7,231 nucleotides of DNA from Lysobacteraceae bacterium UBA6001. Lineage in GTDB: Bacteria; Pseudomonadota; Gammaproteobacteria; Xanthomonadales; Xanthomonadaceae. Below, piece by piece: positions 1-7,231 of the stretch (its first letter is position 1; each line of letters starts with the position of its first letter). The notes beneath the pieces are model-generated. The model was not told the origin of the DNA. It did not search any database and saw only the letters and a list, made by a program, of their open reading frames with translations. Location of the stretch: positions 1-7,231 of the forward strand of contig DJAN01000221.1 in NCBI GenBank assembly GCA_002429615.1, in the 5' to 3' direction. The position numbers and the translations under genes were made by a program.

Positions 1-737
1 GCCAGGTAGAAGTCCGGCTCGATCAGCTCGGCCTCCATCAGCACCCAGTCGCCGTCGTCGCCCTTCGTCATGTCGATGCGGGCGTAGAGGAGGTCTTCGT
101 CGATGACGGCCAGGGTGCGTTCGGCCAGATCGAGCGCGCCCTGAGGCGCGGCCTTCAGCGCTTGGTATTGTCCGCCGTACTGGGTCTGGATGCGGAACTC
201 GCCCGCCGCGCCGGGGCGCTTGTTCACGACGTGGCTCAGTTCGCCGCCGAAATAGAGCAGGGAGGTCTCGCCCTCGGTCTCGATGGCCTTGAGATAGGGC
301 TGGATCATCGTTCCGCCGACAGGGGCGTCGGCCAGGGCCGCGTCCAGCAGGTCGCCCGCCGCCACCCGCAGGGTGCGCCAGGCGCCGCCCGAGACGGTCG
401 GCTTGACGATCAGGGTCTCGGCGCCTGTCGCGGCGAAGGCGGCTTCCAGAACCGCAGCGTCGACGTGGTCGGCGAAGATCGTCTCGGGCACGGCGACGCC
501 CTTTTCCGCCAGGAGGGCCAGGTAGCGCTTGTCGGCGTTCCAGCGCAGGGTCGCGGCCGGATTGGCCAGGGGCGCGCCCGCCTCGGCCCAGGTCGTGCAG
601 GCCTGGACCCAGCGGTCGTGGCCCTGATGATAGCCCCAGACCAGCAGCGGCAGGACCAGGGGGAAGTCCATCAGGGCGCGGGCGTTCTCGACGTGATCGG
701 TCCAGGGCGTCGGCCGCGCCGTGATCCCCGCCGTCGC
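1..737 (-). other. ATP-grasp (RimK/glutathione-synthetase-like) domain, lacking its N-terminus, foreign-looking codon use
   Basis: This is the downstream part of the open frame that begins with Psd. Seen in order: PWTDH (Trp288 of the fusion), [24 protein letters not shown], a basic strand IVKPTVSGG (Lys388, the expected ATP-binding lysine), [15 protein letters not shown], and a metal-site-like strand [14 protein letters not shown] (Glu511, Glu513, Glu516) just before the edge. This is the order of an ATP-grasp carboxylate-amine ligase. Related proteins are often annotated as ATP-grasp domain proteins or as DcsG-like after the cycloserine pathway; the substrate cannot be told. Free-standing relatives begin with a first strand and helix of some 30-45 residues, which are absent here. 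GCC and GTC codons dominate, unlike in the Psd part, which suggests a different genome of origin, perhaps Caulobacterales. Confidence 0.75.
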
Positions 738-1565
738 CAGCGCCTCGCCCAGCTGCACCGCCGACTCGGCGCGCAGCTGCGGCGCGAATTCCGCCACGCC
801 CGGCGGCAGCAGCACGATCACCGTCGAGCCATAGTTGAAACGCGCCATCTCGGCGAAGCGCTGCAGCGTGATGCCCTTGCCGCGGTAGTCCTTGCGCGTG
901 ATCCGGTCCCCATACGCCGGAATCTCCTCGCCGCTCCACACCGTCTCCACGCCCGACACCAGCAGCGCGCCCACCATCACCGAGGCCATCGGGCCGAAGT
1001 CGGTATCGAAGTGGCACACCAGCCGCTCGTTGCGCGCGAACAGCCGCGGCACGCCGGCCACCGCGGCCGGGCCGACGCTGAACAAGCGCCCCGGCACATG
1101 CACGGTCTCGCGCAGCGTGCCGGTCCAGGGCATGTGCACGCGGTGATAGTCGCGCGGCGACAGGTACACGGTGGCGAACAGGCCGTCGCGGAACGGCAGT
1201 GCCGCCGCTTCGTCGCCGAGCAGCTCGGCGGCGGTGAACGACTGGCCCTTGGCCTGGAAGATGCGGCCGTCCTCGATCGCGCCGAGCTGGCTGATGCGTC
1301 CGTCCGCCGGCATCACCAGGCGGCGTGGATCCGGGTCGGCCTGGCGCGCGCCTTCCTTCAAGGCCCGGGTGAAGAAGGCATTGAACGACGGATACGCGGT
1401 CGGATCCGGCTGCGCGGCCTCGGCCAGGTTGACGTTGAACTTCTCGGTGACCGTGTCGATCAGCCACTGCTTCACGCGCGGGTTCGTCGAATAGGCCAGC
1501 CGTCGCGCCAGCGATGACAGGGCGCGGTGCGGCAGGGCGTAGGTCAGGGCGGTGGTGAAGTTCAT
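1..1565 (-). CDS. psd: Phosphatidylserine decarboxylase fused in frame to a truncated ATP-grasp ligase (partial, runs off left edge)
   Basis: The N-terminal part (residues 1 to about 277) is a proenzyme phosphatidylserine decarboxylase, the inner-membrane enzyme that turns phosphatidylserine into phosphatidylethanolamine. Seen: PADG with Asp88, DYHRVHMP with His141/His144, [14 protein letters not shown] and the self-cleavage motif YGST, whose Ser247 should become the pyruvoyl group. The usual family LGST is YGST here. Family members end near residue 280, but here LGEALA is followed directly by [14 protein letters not shown] and an ATP-grasp domain, with no stop up to base 1 (521 codons). The ATG at 1565-1563 overlaps the sco1 stop (ATGA), so translation is probably coupled to sco1; I see no strong ribosome site of its own. 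Psd identity is secure. Whether the fusion exists in a living cell is doubtful, because composition changes at the join. Confidence 0.9.
   Translation of the reverse strand, partial: MNFTTALTYALPHRALSSLARRLAYSTNPRVKQWLIDTVTEKFNVNLAEAAQPDPTAYPSFNAFFTRALKEGARQADPDPRRLVMPADGRISQLGAIEDGRIFQAKGQSFTAAELLGDEAAALPFRDGLFATVYLSPRDYHRVHMPWTGTLRETVHVPGRLFSVGPAAVAGVPRLFARNERLVCHFDTDFGPMASVMVGALLVSGVETVWSGEEIPAYGDRITRKDYRGKGITLQRFAEMARFNYGSTVIVLLPPGVAEFAPQLRAESAVQLGEALATAGITARPTPWTDHVENARALMDFPLVLPLLVWGYHQGHDRWVQACTTWAEAGAPLANPAATLRWNADKRYLALLAEKGVAVPETIFADHVDAAVLEAAFAATGAETLIVKPTVSGGAWRTLRVAAGDLLDAALADAPVGGTMIQPYLKAIETEGETSLLYFGGELSHVVNKRPGAAGEFRIQTQYGGQYQALKAAPQGALDLAERTLAVIDEDLLYARIDMTKGDDGDWVLMEAELIEPDFYL
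711..745 (-). other. Recombination or assembly junction between psd and the ATP-grasp sequence
   Basis: The switch from Psd to ATP-grasp protein falls in the codons for [13 protein letters not shown]. The residues EALA fit both the end of Psd (family endings resemble LGQALA or LGQPLA) and the helix that precedes the PWTDH strand of the ATP-grasp family, so the exact base cannot be fixed and a short shared sequence may have guided the join. The reading frame is kept. Codon preference changes across the join: valine GTG:GTC is about 18:3 upstream and 4:11 downstream by hand count. No insertion sequence, direct repeat or attachment-site-like element is visible beside it. Confidence 0.7.
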
Positions 1566-2206
1566 GGAGTGGAAGCCTGGGTCAGCCGGGTGAAGTCCGC
1601 GGCGATGGCCTGCGGCTGGAAAGGAGGACGGATCAGGCCGGCGAGGCGGCCCTGGGGGTCGAGCACGGCGATGCCGGCGGAGTGGTCCATGCTGTAGTCA
1701 TTCGGGTTCTCGTCCATGTGTTTGCCCGGCACCTTCTGGAACACAAAGCCCAGCGCGGTGGCGAAGCGCTCCAGTTCCGGCACGTCGGCGGTCGCGGCCA
1801 GGGTGTCCTTGTGGAAGGCATGGGCGTACTCGCCCACCCGTGCCGGGGTATCGCGCTCCGGGTCGATCGAGACGAACAGCACGCGCGGGCGCAGGCCCTC
1901 GGGGATCGTCGTCCATTGCTGCTGGGCGCGGGCGAGGTCGGCCAGGGTGGTCGGGCACACATCCGGGCAGGACAGGAAGCCGATGAACACCAGGGTCCAG
2001 TGGCCCTTCAGTTCGCCCGGCACCAGTGAGGTGCCGTCGGACTGGCGCAGGTTGAAGTCGGGCAGGGCGCGCGACTGCGGGTACATCACCACCGTGTCGG
2101 TGTCCGCGCCGGGGGCGCGGTCGGTGAAGAACTTCTGCGCGGCCACCAGGCCCAGTCCGGCCGCCAGGGCGACCGCGAGCACGATGCCGGTTGTACGTAG
2201 GGTCAT
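1562..2206 (-). CDS. Sco1/SenC/PrrC family copper chaperone
   Basis: A 214-residue membrane-anchored thioredoxin-fold protein, expected to hold copper in the periplasm and help build the CuA centre of cytochrome c oxidase, or to act as a redox partner. Seen: an N-terminal hydrophobic anchor at about residues 5-23, [15 protein letters not shown] with the copper-binding pair Cys80 and Cys84, SIDPERDTP, and [11 protein letters not shown] with the third ligand His175. All three ligands are present, so it should be active. I chose the ATG at 2206-2204 because GAGGTGA sits 8 bases upstream of it. An in-frame GTG at 2218 lies inside that ribosome site and is unlikely. The stop overlaps the psd start by ATGA. 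No cytochrome oxidase gene is nearby, so its partner is inferred from the family. Confidence 0.93.
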   Translation of the reverse strand: MTLRTTGIVLAVALAAGLGLVAAQKFFTDRAPGADTDTVVMYPQSRALPDFNLRQSDGTSLVPGELKGHWTLVFIGFLSCPDVCPTTLADLARAQQQWTTIPEGLRPRVLFVSIDPERDTPARVGEYAHAFHKDTLAATADVPELERFATALGFVFQKVPGKHMDENPNDYSMDHSAGIAVLDPQGRLAGLIRPPFQPQAIAADFTRLTQASTP

Positions 2207-2384
2207 GCGGCCAGTCACCTCGGTCCAGGGCGCCGGGGGACCGGCACGGGTCGGCGGAAACAGGCCGCCGGCGGGCGTCGCCCGGGGCCGGCGCGGCCCG
2301 CGCGCCGAAGTTTCCCCTGCAACAGACGCTCATGATAGCGGCCACGCGCCTATAATCGGGGGCCTTTCCCCACCTGCTGTTGCC
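2207..2384. promoter_or_regulatory. Divergent control region between sco1 (left) and prmB (right)
   Basis: This 178-bp gap separates two outward-reading units and must hold both promoters. For the right side a perfect TATAAT is present at 2351-2356. For the left side the minus strand has the sco1 ribosome site GAGGTGA (2215-2221) and a possible TATCAT at about 2330-2335, without a convincing -35 box. Between them lies a very GC-rich stretch in which GCCGGC (2267-2272) plus GGGC (2273-2276) can pair with GCCC (2280-2283) and GCCGGC (2287-2292), leaving a 3-base loop and a 3-base bulge. In the sco1 transcript this would be a strong leader hairpin, but GC bias alone could make it. Confidence 0.55.
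2351..2356 (+). promoter_or_regulatory. Consensus -10 box for the prmB-aroC-dehydrogenase operon
   Basis: TATAAT matches the sigma-70 -10 consensus at all six positions and stands out in GC-rich surroundings. It lies 28 bases before the prmB ATG, so transcription would start near 2363 and give a leader of about 20 bases. No good -35 box is seen at 16-18 bases upstream (GCTCAT or similar), so an activator may help. No clear Shine-Dalgarno site precedes the prmB ATG. Confidence 0.6.
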
Positions 2385-3314
2385 ATGACTGCCGCCACGG
2401 CCGACGAACTGTCCACGATCATCGACCTGATCCGCTACGGCACCAGCCGTTTCAACGAGGCCGGCCTGACCTTCGGCCACAGCTACGACAACGCGCTGGA
2501 CGAGGCGACCCAGCTGGTGTTGCATACCCTGCACCTGCCGCACGATCTCGGCCCGGCCTATGGCGCCGCGCGCCTGACCCGCGCCGAGAAGGAGCAGGTA
2601 TTGGCGCTGTTCCAGCGCCGCATCGACGAGCGCGTGCCGGCGGCCTACCTCACCGGCGAGGCCTGGTTTGCCGGGCTGAGCTTCAAGAGCGACGCGCGCG
2701 CGCTGGTGCCGCGTTCGCCGATCGCCGAGCTGATCGAAGCCGGCTTCGAGCCGTGGCTGGCCGGGCGCGAGGTGTATCGCGCGCTGGACCTGTGCACCGG
2801 CTCGGGCTGCATCGCCATCGCGATGGGCCACTACAACCCGAACTGGCAGGTCGACGGCGTGGACATCAGCGACGACGCGCTGGCGCTGGCCGCCGAGAAC
2901 AAGGCGCGCCTGCATGCCGACAACGTCACCCTGCTGAAGTCGGACCTGTTCAACGGCCTGACCGGGCGCCACTACGACCTGATCGTCACCAACCCGCCGT
3001 ATGTCACCAACGACGAGACCGACGCCCTGCCGCAGGAATACTCCTACGAGCCGGAACTGGGCCTGCGTGCCGGTGACGATGGCCTGGATCTGGTGCTGAA
3101 GATCCTGCGCGATGCGCCGATCCACCTGTCCGAGGATGGCCTGCTGATCTGCGAGGTCGGCGAGTCCGAGCAGCACCTGATCAAGCTGCTGCCGGAGGTG
3201 GACTTCGCCTGGGTCGAGTTCAAGGTCGGGCAGATGGGCATCTTCGCGGTGGAATGCCGCGAGCTGATCGCGCACAACGCGCGTATCGCGGAACTGGCCT
3301 CGACCCGTCCATGA
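2385..3314 (+). CDS. prmB: Ribosomal protein L3 N5-glutamine methyltransferase PrmB
   Basis: A 309-residue SAM-dependent methyltransferase that methylates a glutamine side chain of 50S ribosomal protein L3, in the cytoplasm during ribosome assembly. Seen: a helical N-terminal domain (to about residue 105) with [14 protein letters not shown] and [12 protein letters not shown], the SAM-binding loop DLCTGSGC at 135-142, the acidic strand DGVDIS, the catalytic NPPY at 203-206 that holds the target glutamine amide, and LICEVGES near the end. The NPPY and the RSPIAELIE segment (release-factor enzymes of the PrmC type usually have RPETE there) favour PrmB over PrmC. Its place directly before aroC is the same as in E. 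coli. The ATG at 2385 gives the usual family length; in-frame codons further upstream read through the promoter and the sco1 region and are not genuine. Confidence 0.95.
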   Translation: MTAATADELSTIIDLIRYGTSRFNEAGLTFGHSYDNALDEATQLVLHTLHLPHDLGPAYGAARLTRAEKEQVLALFQRRIDERVPAAYLTGEAWFAGLSFKSDARALVPRSPIAELIEAGFEPWLAGREVYRALDLCTGSGCIAIAMGHYNPNWQVDGVDISDDALALAAENKARLHADNVTLLKSDLFNGLTGRHYDLIVTNPPYVTNDETDALPQEYSYEPELGLRAGDDGLDLVLKILRDAPIHLSEDGLLICEVGESEQHLIKLLPEVDFAWVEFKVGQMGIFAVECRELIAHNARIAELASTRP

Positions 3315-4414
3315 GTTCGAATTCCTTCGGCAAGCTGCTGACGGTCACCACGTTCGGCGAGTCGCACGGGCCGGCGATCGGCTGCGTGGTCGACGGCTGC
3401 CCGCCGGGGCTGGCGATCAGTGCCGAGGAATTCACCCACGATCTGCAACGCCGCGCCACCGGCAAGAGCCGCCACACCTCGGCGCGCCGCGAGGCCGACG
3501 AGGTCGAGATCCTCTCCGGTGTGTACGAAGGCGTCACCACCGGCACCCCGATCGCGCTGCTGATCCGCAACACCGACCAGCGCAGCAAGGATTACGCGAA
3601 CATCGCCCAGCAGTTCCGCCCGGGCCATGCCGACTACAGCTACTGGCAGAAGTACGGCATCCGCGACCCGCGCGGCGGCGGGCGTTCGTCCGCGCGCGAG
3701 ACCACGATGCGCGTGGCCGCCGGCGTGATCGCCAAGAAGTGGCTGGCACAGCGCTACGGCGTGACGGTGCGCGGCTGGCTCTCGCAGCTCGGGCCGATCG
3801 TGCCGCAGGGCTTCGACTGGAACGCGGTGGAAGACAACCCGTTCTTTTGGCCGCACGCCGCGCAGGTGGACGAGCTGGAAAGCTACATGGACGCGCTGCG
3901 CAAGTCCGGCGATTCGGTCGGCGCGCGCGTCACCGTGGTCGCCGACGGCGTGCCGCCGGGCTGGGGCGAGCCGATCTACGGCAAGCTCGACGGCGAACTG
4001 GCCTCGGCGTTGATGAGCATCAATGCGGTGAAGGGCGTGGAGATCGGCGACGGCTTCGATGTCGTCGCGCAGAAGGGCACCGAGCATCGCGACCTGATCT
4101 CCGCGCAGGGCTTTCATAGCAACCATGCCGGCGGCATTCTCGGTGGCATCTCCACTGGCCAGCAGGTGGTGGCGTCGATCGCGCTCAAACCCACCTCCAG
4201 CCTGCGCCTGCCCGGCGAGAGCATCGACGTGGACGGCCAGCCGATCGAGGTGGTCACCACCGGCCGCCACGATCCCTGCGTGGGCATCCGCGCCACGCCG
4301 ATCGCCGAGGCGATGATGGCGCTGGTGCTGATGGACCATGCGTTGCGTCATCGCGCGCAATGCGGCGATGTCGGCGAGGTATCGCCCCGCATCCCTGGAA
4401 GCGTGGATGGCTGA
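3311..4414 (+). CDS. aroC: Chorismate synthase
   Basis: A 367-residue enzyme, the last step of the shikimate pathway: it removes phosphate from 5-enolpyruvylshikimate 3-phosphate to give chorismate and needs reduced FMN. Seen: the N-terminal signature [18 protein letters not shown] with His19, [14 protein letters not shown] with His106 (the second conserved histidine), the flavin and phosphate loop [25 protein letters not shown], and the C-terminal signature [17 protein letters not shown] with Asp321. Length and all signatures are normal, so it should be active. The ATG overlaps the prmB stop (ATGA) and no strong ribosome site is seen, which points to translational coupling. The last residues (after RHRAQ) overlap the start of the next gene. 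Confidence 0.97.
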   Translation: MSSNSFGKLLTVTTFGESHGPAIGCVVDGCPPGLAISAEEFTHDLQRRATGKSRHTSARREADEVEILSGVYEGVTTGTPIALLIRNTDQRSKDYANIAQQFRPGHADYSYWQKYGIRDPRGGGRSSARETTMRVAAGVIAKKWLAQRYGVTVRGWLSQLGPIVPQGFDWNAVEDNPFFWPHAAQVDELESYMDALRKSGDSVGARVTVVADGVPPGWGEPIYGKLDGELASALMSINAVKGVEIGDGFDVVAQKGTEHRDLISAQGFHSNHAGGILGGISTGQQVVASIALKPTSSLRLPGESIDVDGQPIEVVTTGRHDPCVGIRATPIAEAMMALVLMDHALRHRAQCGDVGEVSPRIPGSVDG

Positions 4415-5462
4415 GTCGCGGCCACGGGTATGGGTCAGCCAGCCGCTGTTCGATGAGGAAATCGAACGGCTCGGGCAGTATTTCGACGTGCAGGCCACGG
4501 CGGATGTCACCAAGTACTCGGCTGCCGACATCGCGGCGCGGCTGGCGCAGGTCGACGGCGCATTGATCACCCTCAACGAGCGCGTGGGCGCGGCCGAAGT
4601 GGCCGGTGCCGGCGGCTTGCGGGCGATCGCCAATGTCGGCGTCGGCTACAACAATCTCGATCTCGACGCGCTCAGCGCCGCCGGGATCATCGCCAGCAAC
4701 ACCCCGGACGTGCTCACCGAGACCACGGCCGACCTCGGCTTCGCGCTGCTGATGGCCGCCGCGCGCCGCCTCACCGAATCCGAGCGCTGGCTGCGGGAAG
4801 GGCAGTGGCGGCAGTGGTCGTTCAAGACCATGCTCGGCCGCGACATCCACGGCAGCACGCTGGGCATCCTCGGCATGGGCCGCATCGGCCAGGGCATCGC
4901 CCGCCGCGGCGCGCTCGGTTTCGGCATGAAGGTGCTGTACCACAACCGCAGCCGGCTGCCGGAAGCGCTGGAGGCCGAGACCGGCGCGCGTTACGTCGGC
5001 TTCGACGACCTGCTCGCGCAGGCCGACCACCTGGTGCTGGTGCTGCCGTATACGCCGGCCTCGCATCATCTGATCGACGCCGGCGCGCTGGCGAAGATGA
5101 AGCCGTCGGCCACGCTGGTGAACATCGCCCGTGGCGGGCTGGTGGACGAAATCGCGCTGGCCGATGCGCTGGCCAACGGCCGCCTGGCCGCCGCCGGCCT
5201 GGACGTGTACGAGGGCGAGCCGAACGTGCGCCCGGAACTGCTGGCGCTGCGCAACGTGGTGCTGACCCCGCACATCGGCAGCGCCAGCCTGGATACCCGC
5301 CGTGGCATGGTCGCGCTGGCGGTGGACAACCTGATCGCCGCGCTGGGCAAGGGACCGGATGCCGGCCGCCCGCCGAGCGCGCTGAACCTGGGCCAGATCG
5401 ACGCCGGCAAAACCGCCGGTGCGGCCCTGCGCGCGGGCAAAATCGGCGACGCCAAACGATAG
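4407..5462 (+). CDS. D-2-hydroxyacid dehydrogenase (glyoxylate/hydroxypyruvate reductase type)
   Basis: A 351-residue NAD(P)H-dependent oxidoreductase of the D-isomer 2-hydroxyacid dehydrogenase family. Seen: a split substrate-binding domain starting [32 protein letters not shown] and [18 protein letters not shown], the Rossmann loop GMGRIG at 156-161 preceded by LGIL, then catalytic Arg242 (NIARGG), Glu271 (EGEP) and His289 (PHIGSA). The R-E-H spacing fits human GRHPR. It looks closest to GhrB-type glyoxylate/hydroxypyruvate (glycerate) reductases; SerA is less likely because there is no C-terminal ACT domain. The start is the ATG at 4407, with GGAAG 5 bases upstream and an 8-base overlap with aroC; an upstream ATG at 4338 would add 23 residues that are only an aroC shadow. 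Coenzyme choice and true substrate are not certain. Confidence 0.9.
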   Translation: MAESRPRVWVSQPLFDEEIERLGQYFDVQATADVTKYSAADIAARLAQVDGALITLNERVGAAEVAGAGGLRAIANVGVGYNNLDLDALSAAGIIASNTPDVLTETTADLGFALLMAAARRLTESERWLREGQWRQWSFKTMLGRDIHGSTLGILGMGRIGQGIARRGALGFGMKVLYHNRSRLPEALEAETGARYVGFDDLLAQADHLVLVLPYTPASHHLIDAGALAKMKPSATLVNIARGGLVDEIALADALANGRLAAAGLDVYEGEPNVRPELLALRNVVLTPHIGSASLDTRRGMVALAVDNLIAALGKGPDAGRPPSALNLGQIDAGKTAGAALRAGKIGDAKR

Positions 5463-5495
5463 GGAGCCTCCGCGTCCGCTTCACCGGAGGTTCCC
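5462..5495 (+). terminator. Inverted repeat after the dehydrogenase gene, before asd
   Basis: GGAGCCTCCG (5463-5472) pairs with CGGAGGTTCC (5485-5494) with one G-U pair and a 12-base loop; one more G-C pair is possible with the last base of the stop codon. No T-run follows, so a classical intrinsic terminator is unlikely. It may protect or trim the 3' end of the upstream operon message, or weakly attenuate asd. The rest of this 91-bp gap has no further gene and no convincing promoter. Confidence 0.4.
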
Positions 5496-5553
5496 CGAAC
5501 CCAGCGATGCTGCGCAGAACTCCTTTCCCTATCGAATCATCGAGCAACAACCC

Positions 5554-6582
<1,029 letters not shown>

Positions 6583-6598
6583 GCCTGCTGCGATGCGG

Positions 6599-6631
6599 GA
6601 AGGACGCCGGGCTTTCGGCGCGGCGTCCTTC
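6599..6631 (+). terminator. Hairpin terminator after asd
   Basis: GAAGGACGCCG (6599-6609) and CGGCGTCCTTC (6621-6631) form a perfect 11-bp stem with an 11-base loop containing TTTCGG, 17 bases after the asd stop. This is a strong stem of terminator type, though only CCTTCA and no long T-run follows. It separates asd from the fimV promoter region and could serve as terminator or 3' stabiliser. Confidence 0.6.
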
Positions 6632-6663
6632 ACCTGCCCGTATCCAGTCTTCCGGCGCGACGT

Positions 6664-6669
6664 TATATT
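6664..6669 (+). promoter_or_regulatory. fimV: Possible -10 box just before fimV
   Basis: TATATT is the only AT-rich hexamer between asd and fimV and matches the -10 consensus at five of six positions. It ends 7 bases before the ATG at 6677, so transcription would start at about the A of the start codon, meaning a leaderless message, unless a later start is used. Possible -35 sequences 17-18 bases upstream (TATCCA or GTATCC) are poor. Confidence 0.35.
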
Positions 6670-6708
6670 GGCGCCCATGAAACGCAGGGGAATGGGCGCC
6701 AGGCGCCC
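6669..6708 (+). repeat. Inverted repeat across the fimV start codon, with a competing third arm
   Basis: TGGCGCCCAT (6669-6678) and ATGGGCGCCA (6692-6701) are perfectly complementary over 10 bp with a 13-base loop. The left arm holds AT of the annotated ATG (6677) and the right arm begins with a second in-frame ATG (6692); the loop contains AGGGG. A third arm, GGCGCCC (6702-6708), can pair with the same middle arm (6694-6699 with 6703-6708), so two exclusive folds exist. GGCGCC occurs three times within 38 bases. It could be an RNA hairpin hiding the start, a protein-binding dyad, or chance in GC-rich DNA. Confidence 0.5.
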
Positions 6709-7231
6709 GCTACAAGGTATTGGCGCGCTGGTCCTGACGCTGTGCAGCGGTGCTGCGATGGCGCTCGGGCTCGGCGACATCCGCGTGCTGTCCCGGCCGG
6801 GGCAGCCACTGGTGGCCGAGATTCCAGTCATCTCCAACGAGCCGGGCGAACTGGAGAACGCGCGTGTCGCGCTCGCCTCGCCGGCCACGTTCGCCCGCGT
6901 CGGCCTGGAGCCGCCGCAGGGCCTGGTCAACGAACTGAAGTTCCAGTTCTCCCAGGATGCCGGCGGCCGCGCCATCATCCTCGTCACCAGCAGCACGCCG
7001 GTGTCGCAGAAGGCGTTGTCCTTCCTGATCGAGGTGGACTGGGGGCAGGGACGGCTGGTGCGCGAGTACTCCGCGCTGGTCGACACGCCCAATACCGCCG
7101 CGGCGATCGCCGAGCCGATGATCGAAGCCCCGGCCGCCAGCGCCGAGAACCGCATCATCCGCGAGACCGAAGCGTTGCCGCCGGAACCGCTGCCGACGCC
7201 CGACGCACCGCCGGCCAGCGCCGACGCGCCG
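6677..7231 (+). CDS. fimV: FimV family peptidoglycan-binding polar hub protein (N-terminal part, runs off right edge)
   Basis: The first 185 codons of a FimV/HubP-like protein. Members span the inner membrane, bind peptidoglycan by a LysM domain and organise type IV pilus twitching machinery and other polar proteins. Seen: a basic start MKRRGMGARR, a hydrophobic core GIGALVLTL and an AMA signal-peptidase-like end at residue 29, then the FimV N-terminal domain at about 30-138, starting LGLGDIRVLSRPGQPLVAEI, with TFARVGLEPP, ILVTSSTPVSQKALSFLIEV and LVREYSALVDTP. After 138 begins the Pro/Ala-rich acidic linker typical before LysM. The start at 6677 keeps a full signal peptide; the ATG at 6692 (Met6) is possible and also leaves a usable signal. 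The LysM, transmembrane and C-terminal tetratricopeptide parts are beyond the window. Confidence 0.9.
   Translation, partial: MKRRGMGARRPLQGIGALVLTLCSGAAMALGLGDIRVLSRPGQPLVAEIPVISNEPGELENARVALASPATFARVGLEPPQGLVNELKFQFSQDAGGRAIILVTSSTPVSQKALSFLIEVDWGQGRLVREYSALVDTPNTAAAIAEPMIEAPAASAENRIIRETEALPPEPLPTPDAPPASADAP

Noticed and set aside
162..1517. A 451-codon open frame on the plus strand opposite psd/ATP-grasp
   Set aside because: It is rich in Arg, Gly and Gln with no recognisable domain, while the minus strand has clear Psd and ATP-grasp motifs. Long antisense frames are expected in such GC-rich DNA.
2207..2218. GTG start for sco1 at 2218
   Set aside because: That codon lies within the Shine-Dalgarno site GAGGTGA that serves the ATG at 2206.
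1716..2384. An upstream extension of the prmB frame beginning inside sco1
   Set aside because: It runs antisense to sco1 and through the TATAAT box; the family N-terminus begins at 2385.
3044..4633. A 529-codon minus-strand frame opposite aroC
   Set aside because: AroC on the plus strand has every family signature; the antisense frame has none.
5419..5553. Extended N-terminus for Asd from 5419
   Set aside because: The 45 extra residues overlap the dehydrogenase gene and the hairpin and do not resemble the family; the nucleotide loop follows the ATG at 5554 at the usual distance.

Overview
The window is GC-rich DNA that is mostly a dense block of conserved housekeeping genes. From memory of gene neighbourhoods and protein wording, it most resembles a gammaproteobacterium of the Xanthomonadales/Lysobacterales group (Xanthomonas, Stenotrophomonas, Lysobacter and relatives). 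The best pointer is the order prmB - aroC - D-2-hydroxyacid dehydrogenase - asd - fimV. I ran no database search.

Layout. The left part is on the minus strand: a Sco1/SenC copper chaperone gene (1562-2206) overlaps by ATGA a phosphatidylserine decarboxylase gene (psd) that starts at 1565. Psd does not stop where expected. It reads on, in frame, into an ATP-grasp ligase-like protein that runs off the left edge, giving 521 codons with no stop. A divergent control region of 178 bp (2207-2384) carries a consensus TATAAT for the rightward genes. The plus strand then holds prmB (2385-3314), aroC (3311-4414), a D-2-hydroxyacid dehydrogenase gene (4407-5462), asd (5554-6582) and the 5' part of fimV (6677 to the right edge). 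The first three overlap each other by 4 and 8 bases and are surely co-transcribed. Hairpins follow the dehydrogenase gene and asd.

Roles. PrmB methylates ribosomal protein L3. AroC makes chorismate for aromatic compounds. Asd makes aspartate semialdehyde for lysine, threonine, methionine and peptidoglycan. The dehydrogenase probably reduces glyoxylate or hydroxypyruvate. FimV is a peptidoglycan-binding polar hub for type IV pili. Sco1 metallates cytochrome oxidase and Psd makes phosphatidylethanolamine, both at the inner membrane.

The one real anomaly is the Psd/ATP-grasp junction near 711-745. The catalytically complete Psd joins an ATP-grasp protein that lacks its N-terminal start, and codon preference changes sharply at the join. 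By hand count valine is 18 GTG to 3 GTC before it, and 4 GTG to 11 GTC after it. This is either a recent recombination with foreign (alphaproteobacterial-looking) DNA or a chimeric assembly. A lesser oddity is a perfect 10-bp inverted repeat lying across the fimV start codon. I see no mobile element, CRISPR array, tRNA or rRNA, and no convincing new multigene system.
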